Assembly: GCF_014712675.1 (NCBI RefSeq)
Contig: NZ_JACXSI010000015.1
Location: forward strand, 1 to 64,000
Reading direction: 5' to 3'
Length of the DNA stretch: 64,000 nt
Source: Peribacillus faecalis
Lineage (GTDB): Bacteria; Bacillota; Bacilli; Bacillales; DSM-1321
Below the pieces are notes generated by a model. That model was not told where the DNA came from. It was given only the letters and a program-made list of their open reading frames with translations, and ran no database searches. Numbering within the stretch: the stretch's first letter is position 1; every line of letters starts with the position of its first letter. Position numbers and translations under genes: made by a program. Positions 20,326-30,552 of the stretch are shown here, piece by piece.

Positions 20326-20337
20326 TTAAAAAGGACC

Positions 20338-20372
20338 TCCCGAATGAGCAATCTTTTCTCATCCATTCGGGA
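20338..20372 (-). terminator. Terminator of the fadNAE operon
   Basis: The stem pairs tcccgaatg (20338-20346) with cattcggga (20364-20372), with further partial pairing inside, and a T-rich tract follows on the minus strand. It lies just past the fadE stop. Confidence 0.75.
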
Positions 20373-20397
20373 AAGCCCTATTTTGAGTTAAAGGATA

Positions 20398-22182
20398 TTA
20401 CAGTACGTATTTTTCAGCTTCAACTAAAAGCTCAGCAGCTTCACGCTTTTTACCGATTACGTTAATTGGAGTGTGACGCAAGAATTTACGCAAACCGCTT
20501 AACATAACGCGTAGCGTATCGCCTTCTTCTGTAGCAAGCAATGTTTCTTTCGCATGTTGCTCAATTTCATTGAATGCTTCTTGACAGAAGATTTGTGTGT
20601 AAAGAAGTTTTTGCGTATTTTGCTCTAATCCAGTCGCAGCAATTGCCTTTTCTGTACGCAATACAACTGATTCCATTGCATATGCAGCTGAAGCGATATC
20701 CGCGATATTTGATAAGATTTCTTGTTCTTTTTCTAATGCTGTGCCGAATTTTTGAGCAGCAACGCCTGCGATTAACAAACCGATTTTCTTTACATTTTTT
20801 ACAAGGTGTTTTTCTTGTGCTAACGGCTCATCACCGACTTCCTCAGGCATTAGTGACATTAACTCGCCTTGGAGCGCTTGAGCAGCTTGCAGCAATGGCA
20901 ACTCGCCTTTGAACGCTTTACGCAAGAATGTTCCCGGAACTAATAGACGATTAATTTCATTTGTCCCTTCAAAAATACGATTAATACGAGAGTCGCGATA
21001 TGCTCTTTCAATTTCATATTCAGTCATGAAACCATAACCACCGTGGATTTGAACGCCTTCATCCACTACGTAATCCAATACTTCAGAAGCGAAGAATTTA
21101 TTCAATGAACACTCAATTGCATATTCTGCGATAGCATTTGCAACTTTTTTCGGATCTTTAGCTTCTTCCGCTGACAGACTGCTCATACGCTCTTCGAAAA
21201 GACCGACTGTACGGTAAACAGAGCTTTCAGCCGCATAAATTTTAGAAGCCATTGTAGCTAATTTTTCTCTCGTTAAATTGAAAGAAGAAATTGGTGTCTT
21301 AAACTGTTGACGCTGATTAGCATATTTAACCGCAATTTCAAATGCATGCTTAGATGCACCAACACCGCCTACCCCTAATTTATAGCGTCCGATATTCAAA
21401 ATGTTAAAGGCAATAACGTGACCTTTACCGATTTCACCTAATAAGTTTTCTTTCGGCACTACTGCATCCTGAAGAATCAATGTGCGAGTTGAAGAACTCT
21501 TAATACCCATTTTCTTCTCTTCCGGTCCAACAGATACGCCCGGGAATTCTCTTTCAACGATAAACGCTGTGAACTTCTCGCCATCGATTTTTGCATAAAC
21601 AACAAATACATCAGCGAATCCGGCATTTGTAATCCATTGTTTTTCACCATTCAGTACATAGTGAGTGCCTTCTGCATTCAGTTTCGCAACTGTTTTAGCT
21701 CCTAAAGCATCTGACCCTGAGCTTGGCTCTGTTAAAGCGTATGCAGCCAGCTTTTCACCGGTAGCCAATAACGGCAAGTATTTTTTCTTTTGCTCTTCAT
21801 TACCGAATAAAACGATTGGTAGTGAACCGATACCAACATGCGCACCATGAGAGATAGAGAAGCCGCCAGCTGGCGCCATTTTTTCAGTAATTAATGCAGA
21901 GCTGATTTTATCCAATTCGATACCGCCGTATTCTTCTGGTACATCAGCACCAAGAAGACCAAGATCTCCTGCTTCTTTTAGTAATCTTACAGAAATATCA
22001 AATTCATGATTTTCTAATTTTTCTACCTCTGGCAGTACTTCATTTTGAACGAAGTCTTCAGCAGTTTTTGCAATCATTTTATGCTCATCTGTAAGATCTT
22101 CCGGTGTGAATACACGATCTAACGCTACATCTTCAATTAAGAAACTTCCGCCTTTAATTAAATCTTTTGTTGTATTAGACAT
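20398..22182 (-). CDS. fadE: Acyl-CoA dehydrogenase FadE (YusJ)
   Basis: The 594-residue FAD-dependent acyl-CoA dehydrogenase carries out the first step of beta-oxidation. The conserved acyl-CoA dehydrogenase core spans about residues 30-410 (AYALTEPSSGSDA, GEKQWITNAGFADVF, MTEYEIERAYRDSRINRIFEGTNEINRL). A C-terminal helical extension to 594 is typical of YusJ-type enzymes. It is the third gene of fadN-fadA-fadE. Confidence 0.95.
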   Translation of the reverse strand: MSNTTKDLIKGGSFLIEDVALDRVFTPEDLTDEHKMIAKTAEDFVQNEVLPEVEKLENHEFDISVRLLKEAGDLGLLGADVPEEYGGIELDKISSALITEKMAPAGGFSISHGAHVGIGSLPIVLFGNEEQKKKYLPLLATGEKLAAYALTEPSSGSDALGAKTVAKLNAEGTHYVLNGEKQWITNAGFADVFVVYAKIDGEKFTAFIVEREFPGVSVGPEEKKMGIKSSSTRTLILQDAVVPKENLLGEIGKGHVIAFNILNIGRYKLGVGGVGASKHAFEIAVKYANQRQQFKTPISSFNLTREKLATMASKIYAAESSVYRTVGLFEERMSSLSAEEAKDPKKVANAIAEYAIECSLNKFFASEVLDYVVDEGVQIHGGYGFMTEYEIERAYRDSRINRIFEGTNEINRLLVPGTFLRKAFKGELPLLQAAQALQGELMSLMPEEVGDEPLAQEKHLVKNVKKIGLLIAGVAAQKFGTALEKEQEILSNIADIASAAYAMESVVLRTEKAIAATGLEQNTQKLLYTQIFCQEAFNEIEQHAKETLLATEEGDTLRVMLSGLRKFLRHTPINVIGKKREAAELLVEAEKYVL

Positions 22183-22277
22183 TTTATATTCCCCCTATGT
22201 TTTTTCGTTCATTTTGGACAAAAGCTGTGTTAGACAGTGAAGAGTAACAAAGCCTTTAATAATCGATTAACTGATTA

Positions 22278-23456
22278 TTAAGAAATTAACTCAAATACTC
22301 CTGCAGCACCCATACCGCCGCCGATACACATTGTAACAACACCAAATTGCTCATTTCTGCGTTGCATTTCATGTAATAGAGTTAGCGTCAATTTAGCACC
22401 TGAGCAGCCAAGTGGATGTCCTAATGCAATTGCGCCACCATTTACATTCACTTTCTCTTCATCAAGTCCAAGCTCTCTTATTACTTGGATTGATTGTGAA
22501 GCAAATGCTTCATTTAATTCAAACAGCCCAATATCAGAAAGTTCTAAGCCGGCAATTTTCAATGCTTTAGGAATAGCTGCAACTGGTCCGATTCCCATAA
22601 TTTCAGGTGGAACTCCCGCTACTGCAAAGGAGCGGAATTTTGCGATTGGCTGCAATCCTAGCGATTTCGCTTTTTCTGCATCCATCACCATTACTGCCGC
22701 AGCACCGTCACTTGTTTGTGACGCATTTCCGGCTGTAACTGTTCCAGTTGTAGAAAATGCTGGTCTTAGCTTAGCTAAACCTGCTACAGAAGTATCAGGA
22801 CGAACCCCTTCATCTACTGAGAACTGAATATTTTTTTCAATAAGTTTGTAATCTTTCCCTACAGAACGAAGCGTAACATCAACCGGCACGATCTCATCTC
22901 CGAACTTTCCCGCTGCGATTGCTGCCGCCGCTTTTTGATGGCTACGTACAGCAAATGCATCTTGTTCTTCTCGAGTAATGCCGTATTTTTTTGCAACTTC
23001 TTCCGCTGTATGCCCCATGCCCATATAGTACTCTGGAGCCGATTGAGCCAATTTAATGTTTGGACGAACAACGTGTCCCATCATCGGTACTAAACTCATT
23101 GACTCAACGCCGCCTGCGATGACTGTGTCACTGTGACCAAGCATAATGCGCTCAGCGCCGTATGCGATTGTTTGCAGACCGCTTGAGCAATAACGGTTGA
23201 CCGTCAAAGCCGGAACAGTGTGATGCAACCCTGCAAGCGCTCCGATATTACGCGCTACATTCAGGCCTTGCTCTGCTTCCGGCATAGCACAGCCAATAAT
23301 TAAATCATCTATATTACCTTCGTAGTTTCCAGCACGTCTTAATGTCTCTTTAACTACTAATGCACCTAAATCATCAGGTCGAACATTTGCAAGCGTACCC
23401 TTCTTCGCTTTACCTACAGGTGTTCTGGCCCCCGCAACAATAACCGCTTCTCTCAT
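22278..23456 (-). CDS. fadA: 3-ketoacyl-CoA thiolase FadA (YusK)
   Basis: The 392-residue thiolase has the acyl-enzyme cysteine in NRYCSSGLQ (about residue 88), the catalytic His in NGGAIALGHPLGCSGA and the second Cys in VTMCIGGGMGAAG. It cleaves 3-ketoacyl-CoA in the last step of beta-oxidation. It lies 28 bases after fadN. Confidence 0.96.
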   Translation of the reverse strand: MREAVIVAGARTPVGKAKKGTLANVRPDDLGALVVKETLRRAGNYEGNIDDLIIGCAMPEAEQGLNVARNIGALAGLHHTVPALTVNRYCSSGLQTIAYGAERIMLGHSDTVIAGGVESMSLVPMMGHVVRPNIKLAQSAPEYYMGMGHTAEEVAKKYGITREEQDAFAVRSHQKAAAAIAAGKFGDEIVPVDVTLRSVGKDYKLIEKNIQFSVDEGVRPDTSVAGLAKLRPAFSTTGTVTAGNASQTSDGAAAVMVMDAEKAKSLGLQPIAKFRSFAVAGVPPEIMGIGPVAAIPKALKIAGLELSDIGLFELNEAFASQSIQVIRELGLDEEKVNVNGGAIALGHPLGCSGAKLTLTLLHEMQRRNEQFGVVTMCIGGGMGAAGVFELIS

Positions 23457-23484
23457 GAACGTTCCCCCTTATCCTTTGTTTTGA

Positions 23485-25869
23485 TTAATTACGTAACGGC
23501 TTTCCTTTCACAAGCATATGTTGCATTCTTGCTTGTGTTTTCGGATGCTGTATCAAACTGATAAACGCTTGCTTTTCAAGCTCCAATAAATATTCCTCAT
23601 CCACTTCTGTACCGAACGGTAAATTACCTCCTGCGATTACATAAGCTAACTTTTCAGCAATTACCATATCATGTTCTGAAATATAGCCTGATAGCTTCAG
23701 ATTTTGAGCGCCTAATAATAGAGCAGCATAACCTGTTTCCCCAACAACCGGTATCTTTTTACGTACTGGCGGTTTATAGCCAGTTTCAGATAAAGCCAGT
23801 ACCGCTTGCTTCGCATCATAAAGCTGATGATCACTATTGACGCTGATGCCATCCGCTTTATTCAGGAAGTTGTTTTCACGCGCCTCTTCACCGGAAGTAG
23901 ATACTTTCGCCATTGCAATTGATTCGAATACTTTATTCGCTACGTTTTGTAAGTCAAAAGTAACTCCGTTAGGCAAGCTGTCCAGATGCTTAATGTAAAG
24001 CTCTTTATTGCCACCTCCGCCTGGGATCAAACCTACACCTACTTCAACAAGACCCATATACGTCTCCATTGAAGCTTGGATGTGAGCAGCTGGCAAACAT
24101 ACTTCAGAACCGCCGCCAAGCGTCATGCCAAATGGTGCTGCAACAACTGGTTTTGTGCTGTATTTAATTTTCATCATTGCTTGCTGGAATTGACGAATAA
24201 CCAGATCGATTTCAAAAATATTGTCATCTTGCACTTCCATAAGCATCATTGCCAAGTTAGCGCCTACGCAGAAATTTTTGCCTTGGTTTCCGATTACAAG
24301 ACCTTTAAAGTTCTTCTCTACTTCATCAACTGAGTAATTAATCATTTGGATAATGTCCATACCGATTGCGTTGTTCGGAGAGTTGAACTCTAGCAACGCT
24401 ACACCGTCGCCTAAATCTATTAAGCTAGCGCCTGAATTTTTCTTGATAACGCCATTTTTCTTTTTGAGCTGCTTCAAGTTGATTACTTTCGGATTTTCTT
24501 GAAGAAGCTTATATTCGCCATTGTTATAGAAGTAAAGATCTCCATTCTCTTCTTTATAGAATGAAGTCACTCCATCAGCGATCATTTTTTCGATCCATGC
24601 AGGAACTGTTTTTCCTTCTGCTTTTATCTTAGTTACAGACTTTTCTAAGCCGATGCTATCCCAAATTTCAAACGGCCCTTGCTGCCAGCCGAAGCCCCAT
24701 TTCATCGCTTTATCAATTGCTACGATGTCATCAGCAATCGTACCGAGCAATTCAGCTGAATAAAGAAGTGTTGGAACAGTGATATTCCAAAGTAATTCCC
24801 CAGCACGGTCACCGCTATATAGTAGCGCTTTCAATTTGTTTGCAAGTCCTTTTTGCTGCTTGCTTAATTCTACTGAAGCTGCTTTTAATTTTTTACGTGC
24901 TTCGTATTCCAACGTCACTGGATTTAACTCTAAAATTTCTTTGCCTTGTTTCAGGAAGAAACCTTGACCGGATTTAGAACCGTACCATCCTTTTTGAAGC
25001 ATTTTTATCATAAATTCAGGTATTGTGAAAACCGCTTTTTCTTCACCTTCGACTTGGTCATATACATTTTTTGCAACATGAGCGAATGTATCCAGACCTA
25101 CTACATCAAGTGTACGGAAAGTAGCGCTGCTCGGACGTCCGATTAATGGACCTGTTACTGAATCTACCTCACCGACACTGTATTCGCCTTTTAGCATTTC
25201 TTGCACTGTTACAAGCAGACCGTATGTTCCGATTCGGTTAGCAATGAAGTTCGGTGTATCCTTCGCTTCAACTACCCCTTTACCAAGAACATCTTCACTG
25301 AACGTTTTCATGAAAGAAAGCACTTCCGAGTCAGTATGCTTCGTCGGAATAATCTCTAGCAATTTCAAATAGCGAGGCGGATTAAAGAAATGCGTGCCAA
25401 GGAAATGCTTTTGAAAATCTTCTGAACGTCCTTCAGCCATTGCCTCAACAGAAATGCCAGAAGTATTTGAACTAACGATGCTTCCCGACTTTCTATATTG
25501 ATCAACTTGAGCGAAAACTTGTTTTTTAATTTCAAGGTTTTCGACAACTACTTCTATAATCCAATCAACCTCTGCCAAACGCTTCATATCGTCTTCAAAG
25601 TTACCAGCCTCTAATAGCGCCAAATTGCTTTTTGATGTAAGCGGCGCAGGCTTGTGCTTCAATAACTTTTGTATATTTGTTTGACTGATTCGATTTCTTA
25701 CAGCTTTATCTTCTAATGTAAGGCCCTTTTTCAGCTCTTCCTCAGTCAACTCGCGCGGAACGATATCTAATAGCAAAGTCGGAATACCGACGTTGGCTAA
25801 ATGAGCAGCAATTCCAGCTCCCATGACCCCTGATCCCAATACAGCAGCCTTTTGAATATTTCGTACCAA
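23485..25869 (-). CDS. fadN: 3-hydroxyacyl-CoA dehydrogenase/enoyl-CoA hydratase FadN (YusL)
   Basis: The bifunctional beta-oxidation enzyme combines an N-terminal NAD-binding 3-hydroxyacyl-CoA dehydrogenase (AAVLGSGVMGAGIAAHLAN at the N-terminus, SSNTSGISV, HFFNPPRYLKLLEIIP) with a C-terminal half containing an enoyl-CoA hydratase-type domain (GKNFCVGANLAM, GMTLGGGSEVCL). The TTG at 25869 gives 794 residues, close to the B. subtilis length, with AAGGGGG 7 bases upstream. An upstream ATG (25914) would put the FadR box inside the coding region and is rejected. Confidence 0.93.
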   Translation of the reverse strand: MVRNIQKAAVLGSGVMGAGIAAHLANVGIPTLLLDIVPRELTEEELKKGLTLEDKAVRNRISQTNIQKLLKHKPAPLTSKSNLALLEAGNFEDDMKRLAEVDWIIEVVVENLEIKKQVFAQVDQYRKSGSIVSSNTSGISVEAMAEGRSEDFQKHFLGTHFFNPPRYLKLLEIIPTKHTDSEVLSFMKTFSEDVLGKGVVEAKDTPNFIANRIGTYGLLVTVQEMLKGEYSVGEVDSVTGPLIGRPSSATFRTLDVVGLDTFAHVAKNVYDQVEGEEKAVFTIPEFMIKMLQKGWYGSKSGQGFFLKQGKEILELNPVTLEYEARKKLKAASVELSKQQKGLANKLKALLYSGDRAGELLWNITVPTLLYSAELLGTIADDIVAIDKAMKWGFGWQQGPFEIWDSIGLEKSVTKIKAEGKTVPAWIEKMIADGVTSFYKEENGDLYFYNNGEYKLLQENPKVINLKQLKKKNGVIKKNSGASLIDLGDGVALLEFNSPNNAIGMDIIQMINYSVDEVEKNFKGLVIGNQGKNFCVGANLAMMLMEVQDDNIFEIDLVIRQFQQAMMKIKYSTKPVVAAPFGMTLGGGSEVCLPAAHIQASMETYMGLVEVGVGLIPGGGGNKELYIKHLDSLPNGVTFDLQNVANKVFESIAMAKVSTSGEEARENNFLNKADGISVNSDHQLYDAKQAVLALSETGYKPPVRKKIPVVGETGYAALLLGAQNLKLSGYISEHDMVIAEKLAYVIAGGNLPFGTEVDEEYLLELEKQAFISLIQHPKTQARMQHMLVKGKPLRN

Positions 25870-25895
25870 ATTATTGTCCCCCTTCACCCGGTTCT

Positions 25896-25913
25896 TGAAT
25901 GAATACTCATTCA
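25896..25913. promoter_or_regulatory. FadR (YsiA) operator upstream of fadN
   Basis: TGAATGAATACTCATTCA is an essentially complete match to the Bacillus FadR box (TGAATGA, TCATTCA halves). It lies 26 bases before the fadN TTG, so FadR would repress fadNAE until long-chain acyl-CoA is present. Confidence 0.9.
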
Positions 25914-26092
25914 TTTTTTGGTCAAAAAAATTTAATCAAATCCTTTATATGTATAATATAAAATAAATTGGAAAATTAAGCAATAAATAAAAATACATTT
26001 TTCTACAAATGTGGAATTGCCCTTAAAAGCACCATATATCTTTGGGGAGGCCTGCAAATTCAAAGATTTTATGCTCTAAAAAAATAATAAAT

Positions 26093-26126
26093 AAAGGCCG
26101 AATCAGTTAAATCTGATTCGGCCTTT
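26093..26126 (-). terminator. Terminator of rodA-like gene
   Basis: A perfect 14-bp stem pairs aaaggccgaatcag (26093-26106) with ctgattcggccttt (26113-26126), ending in A/T-rich sequence. It lies right after the gene at 26131. Confidence 0.88.
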
Positions 26127-26130
26127 CATA

Positions 26131-27300
26131 TTACTTCTCAGTCGAGAACATATACTTTTTATAATGGTAGCCTATACTGAATATGAGACCCATGCCGAGC
26201 ATGTTGCCCCAGAGCGAGCTTCCCCCGTAGCTTATGAAAGGCAGAGGGATACCGGTAATAGGAACTACACCAATTGTCATACCGACATTTTGGAATACGT
26301 GGAAGGTAATCATACTGATAATACCGACGCAAATATACGTATAAAATTGATTTTTCGTATCCATAGCTAATCTCATGATATGGTAAATCAATACGAAAAA
26401 TAAGCTCAAGACAATACTTGTCCCAATAAATCCGTATTCTTCACCGATGACACTAAAAATAAAATCGGTTTGGCTTTCAGGTAGATATACTTCCCTGTTG
26501 CCGGTTCCTTTACCTGTTGTTTCTCCAGATCCGATTGCCAAGAGAGAACGGGTCAAATGATAACCGGCCGAACTTTCATAGTTATACGGATCAAGCCATG
26601 AATATATACGACCGAGCTGATACTGTTTAACCCCAAGATACTTCTCAATAAATGCCGGAAATTTCACGACAAGTAATAAAATCAAAGCCCCGATTGTTGC
26701 CCCTCCTCCATATATTGGCAAAAGCAACTTCCATGTGATGCCCGAAACAAATATCATTCCTGTTAAAATGGCAAGCATAACAATCGATGTTCCTAAGTCA
26801 GGCTGCAACATAACAAAAAACAGAGGAAGAGCCGTAACTAATCCAAGCTTAACAAGAAGCCAAAAATCGCTCTGCAATGTTTTCACTACATGCTTAGCAT
26901 GATGGGTGACAATCACATTGGCCAAAGCGACAATCAGGAAGATTTTCATGAATTCGGAAGGTTGCAGTGACATACCGGGCAATCTATACCAACTCTTCGC
27001 TCCATTGATAACAGGAGCAATACTGCTCGGAGCAACTACCAGAAAAGCGAGCATAGCAATTCCAGCACCATATGCATACCATGATATGCGTCTAATTTGG
27101 TCGGAATCCAGTGTGATTACCGACAAGATAATGCCTATTCCGGCAACATAAAATACCATTTGCTTTAATAAGAAATTCTCTGAGTACTGTCCTGATGCCT
27201 GTGCACTGTAAATCGCTATGCCGCTGCAGATAGCGAGCAAGGTCAAAATCAGCACTAAAGTATAGTCTACTCTGGATGTTTTAAAATTGATTTTCTGCAC
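26131..27300 (-). CDS. RodA/FtsW/SpoVE family peptidoglycan glycosyltransferase, RodA-like
   Basis: The 389-residue polytopic SEDS protein has about ten membrane segments. Family motifs are NGAKSWYRLPGMSLQPSEFMKI, the extracellular loop RIYSWLDPYNYESSAGYHLTRSLLAIGSG and the C-terminal GIPLPFISYGGSS. The N-terminal sequence and length fit RodA (cell elongation) better than FtsW or SpoVE. SEDS proteins polymerise lipid II glycan strands together with a class B PBP. The gene stands alone between fadN and the divergent tetR gene. Confidence 0.88.
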   Translation of the reverse strand: MQKINFKTSRVDYTLVLILTLLAICSGIAIYSAQASGQYSENFLLKQMVFYVAGIGIILSVITLDSDQIRRISWYAYGAGIAMLAFLVVAPSSIAPVINGAKSWYRLPGMSLQPSEFMKIFLIVALANVIVTHHAKHVVKTLQSDFWLLVKLGLVTALPLFFVMLQPDLGTSIVMLAILTGMIFVSGITWKLLLPIYGGGATIGALILLLVVKFPAFIEKYLGVKQYQLGRIYSWLDPYNYESSAGYHLTRSLLAIGSGETTGKGTGNREVYLPESQTDFIFSVIGEEYGFIGTSIVLSLFFVLIYHIMRLAMDTKNQFYTYICVGIISMITFHVFQNVGMTIGVVPITGIPLPFISYGGSSLWGNMLGMGLIFSIGYHYKKYMFSTEK

Positions 27301-27500
27301 TGCAAAATCTCCTTATTAAATTGATAAGGAATACTTATTTCCCTTTTGCATATAGTCTTACTTAATTATACTGCACACATTTAAAATCACAACTGAGAAA
27401 CTCTATATGGTTTAATTTTCTTTCAATAGCATTTTAAAAACTACTACTAAATAACCGTTTCATGTCATAATGAAAGAAAAAAGAGAAGAAGGAGAAGAGA

Positions 27501-28070
27501 ATGGCTCGAAAGAAAAAAATCGATCATAAGGAACTGATGATTGAAACAGAAAAATTGCTTTTGGAAACCGGCTATGACAGTTTTCATTTTCGCTTACTTG
27601 CCGAACGTTTAGGTGTTGGACGGAGCACACTTTATGAATACTACGCCAATAAAGACGATCTTATTACAGCATACGTTCATTCTTTCGCCTATGAACGTGT
27701 CGAAGAAAGCAAGCTTGTTTTAGAGATTGATGATTTGCAGGAACAGTTGAAGGCTTTTCTCCGTATCTTTTTGAAATATAACCATATCCAGCAAATTGTA
27801 ACAATGATCACGCAAATGGAAGGTCAAAACAAGCCCCAAAATGAGGAAAATGTCATCCATATTAAGAAGCTGATTAAAGAAATCAATGCTGTAAGTCTGC
27901 AAATTATAAAAAAGGGACAGCGCGAAGGCAAAATCCGACACGATTTGGACGATATGTTCATATCTTATATGATGTTCCACCTCATCCAAATCCCAAACTT
28001 CCGACAAAAACCTGATGAAGAGCGCCTTGAGCAATTTGTCGACTTTTTATTGAATGGTGTCAGTACATAG
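27501..28070 (+). CDS. TetR-family transcriptional regulator
   Basis: The 189-residue regulator has an N-terminal TetR HTH (about residues 10-55: LLAERLGVGRSTLYEYYANKDDLI) and a helical ligand domain. AGAAGGAGAAGAG precedes the ATG. It is followed by an MMPL transporter gene with two dyad sites between them, which makes it the probable local repressor of that transporter. The ligand is unknown. Confidence 0.9.
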   Translation: MARKKKIDHKELMIETEKLLLETGYDSFHFRLLAERLGVGRSTLYEYYANKDDLITAYVHSFAYERVEESKLVLEIDDLQEQLKAFLRIFLKYNHIQQIVTMITQMEGQNKPQNEENVIHIKKLIKEINAVSLQIIKKGQREGKIRHDLDDMFISYMMFHLIQIPNFRQKPDEERLEQFVDFLLNGVST

Positions 28071-28165
28071 TATTTGACGCCATTCTTATCCTCATGTCAT
28101 AATTTATTCAGGTTGCCAAATAAATCAAATACTTTTGAAATTGGCGCTATTTTTTATACCATTAT

Positions 28166-28239
28166 CGACACTTATGTCGGAAATACTTTTCTAATGAGAA
28201 TCACAAATGATTTTTTCACCCACATCCGACACTAGTGTC
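28166..28239. promoter_or_regulatory. Two TetR-type operator dyads before the MMPL gene
   Basis: CGACACTTATGTCG (28166-28179) and GACACTAGTGTC (28228-28239) share the half-site GACA and TGTC. Both are inverted repeats and both lie between the tetR stop and the transporter start. They are the likely binding sites of the TetR protein encoded just upstream; binding is inferred. Confidence 0.7.
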
Positions 28240-28259
28240 AAAAAAGAAAGGGGTATTAT

Positions 28260-30431
28260 ATGTTTCAGTTTATCGCTCGATTATTCAGTTCCAAACAGGG
28301 AGTAGCAATTACATTGTCTTTATGGATAGTCCTGACTATCGCTCTTTCCTTCTTAGCTCCTTCTTCTCAGAATGAGAAATCAGCCAAGGAAGGAAGCGGT
28401 CTCCCGGACTCATCTTTATATGAACAGGCGCAAACCATCATTGATGAGAATTTTTCCAACGATGAAGGCACACCTGCCATTCTTGTATTTACATCGGAAA
28501 ACACATTGACTGATTCTGAACTGGCAAGCATCGCAAAAGTGAGCAAAGCTGTTGCAGAGGCAAAAATCGCTCATGTTCAAGAGGTGTTGCCGCTTGATCA
28601 GTTGCCGCCTCAAATCATTCAGTCATTCATTTCTGAGGACGGCACCAGCATTACGATACCGATTATGATCGAGCCGAATATTGAAACCGAAGAAATTACA
28701 AAAGCCTTAGAAAGCATTGAGGAACAAGCAGCAAATAATGCATCTGACACACTTATCTTTAAAATGACCGGACCTGCTGCTATTGCCTCTGATTCTGTCA
28801 AACTATTCGAGCAGGCCGATGTTGTACTGATTCTCGCGACTGTCGCTTTAATTTTAGTATTGCTGATTGTCATATACCGTTCGCCATTATTGGCCATCAT
28901 ACCGCTTTTAGCATGCGGCATTGTCTATTTAGTTGTTGATCGCGTGCTCGGCTTGGCAGGAGCGGCCGGACTGTTTTTAGATGCCCAAACATTGTCGATT
29001 ATGGCCATCCTGCTATTCGCAGCGATTACAGACTATTCACTATTCATTTTCTCTCGCTTCCGTGAAGAGCTGAAAACAGGGCAAGATAAATTTACAAGCA
29101 TGAAAAAGGCGATGTCTAAAGTCGGAGAGCCAATTTTCTTCAGTGGAGCGACCATTATCGTTGCTGTTCTTATGTTATTTTTTGCTTCAGACGCTGCTTA
29201 TCGAAACTTTGCACCGGTTTTTGCTATTGCCGTGTTCATTATAGGCATTGGCGGGCTAACTTTAGTTCCGGCCTTGTTCACGCTTTTTGGCAAAGCCGCT
29301 TTCTGGCCTTTCGTACCAAAGCCGGGAGATGAGGCAAAAAGCAGTTCAAAAGTTTGGTCAAAACTCGGAAAATTTGTCACAACTTATCCCAGAATCATCA
29401 TTGCGGCTGTGACAATTATTATGATTGCATTCTCGATTAATATCGCTAACATTCAGTACTCTTTCAACATTCTCAAGTCATTCCCTGAAGATATGGAGTC
29501 ACGGGAAGGCTTTGAAATTTTGGAGAGCAAATATTCACCCGGCAGCTTAGCACCGACAACTGTTTTATTGTCTTCCGAAACAGAATTACAGAATGAAAAG
29601 ATTGCTGCTGTCATAACTGAACTGGAAAAGCAGCCAGGCATCGAAAGCATTTCACCGAATTCTGACGCTATTATGCAAAACAGCTCCAGCATTCTTTCGA
29701 AAGACGGAAAAGCAGCACAACTGCAAATCACTTTAATCGATGACCCGTACTCGCTTGAAGCGATTGAAACAATTCAGCGATTGCAAGACGATAGTGAAGA
29801 CATACTGCAGGGAGCCGGCGTTGAAGAAGAGCTTTCCGTTTTCTATTCGGGCGAAACGGCTCTACAAGCAGATTTGCAAAGAGCTAATGACCGGGACACA
29901 TTGTTAGTCGTCGTTCTCGTCACCATCTTGATTACCATTATGCTTGGATTGCTGACACGATCGCTTGTCGCTCCTCTATATATGATGGGCACGATTCTAT
30001 TATCCTTCTTCTCCGCTTTAGGGCTAGGGATGCTTATTCTCGAAGGCTTGTTCGGAATAGAAGCAATGAGTTCACGCATTCCTTTGTATACATTTGTGTT
30101 TCTCGTAGCACTGGGAGTCGACTACAATATTATGCTCGTTTCCCGAATCAAAGAAGAAATCGGGCACTTTTCCATCAAAGAAGCAGTTGAAAGAGGGGTA
30201 TCCTTTACCGGAGGCGTCATATCATCTGCCGGTCTAATTTTGGCTGCCACATTCGCTGTTTTGACAACACAGCCGATTATGGAATTGTTTATTTTCGGAT
30301 TTATCGTCGCACTCGGGGTTATGATCGATACATTTATTGTCCGCAGCATGCTTGTTCCTGCCATCATTGTTGTTTTAGGCAAATGGAGCTTCTGGCCGCT
30401 GAAGAAAGAGAAAATGAAGCAATTGAATTAA
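28260..30431 (+). CDS. MMPL/RND-family transporter (YdfJ/YdgH-like)
   Basis: The 723-residue membrane protein is made of two repeated halves, each with a large extracytoplasmic loop followed by five membrane segments (first block about residues 190-345, second about 550-710). Conserved MMPL stretches include LLFAAITDYSLFIFSRFREEL and FLVALGVDYNIMLVSRIKEE, with the Asp-Tyr pairs of proton-coupled members. Members export lipids or amphiphilic toxins; the substrate here is unknown. GAAAGGGG precedes the ATG. Confidence 0.9.
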   Translation: MFQFIARLFSSKQGVAITLSLWIVLTIALSFLAPSSQNEKSAKEGSGLPDSSLYEQAQTIIDENFSNDEGTPAILVFTSENTLTDSELASIAKVSKAVAEAKIAHVQEVLPLDQLPPQIIQSFISEDGTSITIPIMIEPNIETEEITKALESIEEQAANNASDTLIFKMTGPAAIASDSVKLFEQADVVLILATVALILVLLIVIYRSPLLAIIPLLACGIVYLVVDRVLGLAGAAGLFLDAQTLSIMAILLFAAITDYSLFIFSRFREELKTGQDKFTSMKKAMSKVGEPIFFSGATIIVAVLMLFFASDAAYRNFAPVFAIAVFIIGIGGLTLVPALFTLFGKAAFWPFVPKPGDEAKSSSKVWSKLGKFVTTYPRIIIAAVTIIMIAFSINIANIQYSFNILKSFPEDMESREGFEILESKYSPGSLAPTTVLLSSETELQNEKIAAVITELEKQPGIESISPNSDAIMQNSSSILSKDGKAAQLQITLIDDPYSLEAIETIQRLQDDSEDILQGAGVEEELSVFYSGETALQADLQRANDRDTLLVVVLVTILITIMLGLLTRSLVAPLYMMGTILLSFFSALGLGMLILEGLFGIEAMSSRIPLYTFVFLVALGVDYNIMLVSRIKEEIGHFSIKEAVERGVSFTGGVISSAGLILAATFAVLTTQPIMELFIFGFIVALGVMIDTFIVRSMLVPAIIVVLGKWSFWPLKKEKMKQLN

Positions 30432-30467
30432 TAAAGTAATCCTTTTGCTTAAAAGGGGAAGCATTGG

Positions 30468-30500
30468 AGCAAGCCGGTCTTTCACAGGATCCGGCTTGCT
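30468..30500 (+). terminator. Terminator of the MMPL gene
   Basis: The stem pairs agcaagccgg (30468-30477) with ccggcttgct (30491-30500) and is followed by a T-rich run. Confidence 0.85.
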
Positions 30501-30552
30501 TTATTTTATTTAAATTAGTGTTCGCCTATTCGTAAAAGAATTTTTGTAACTA

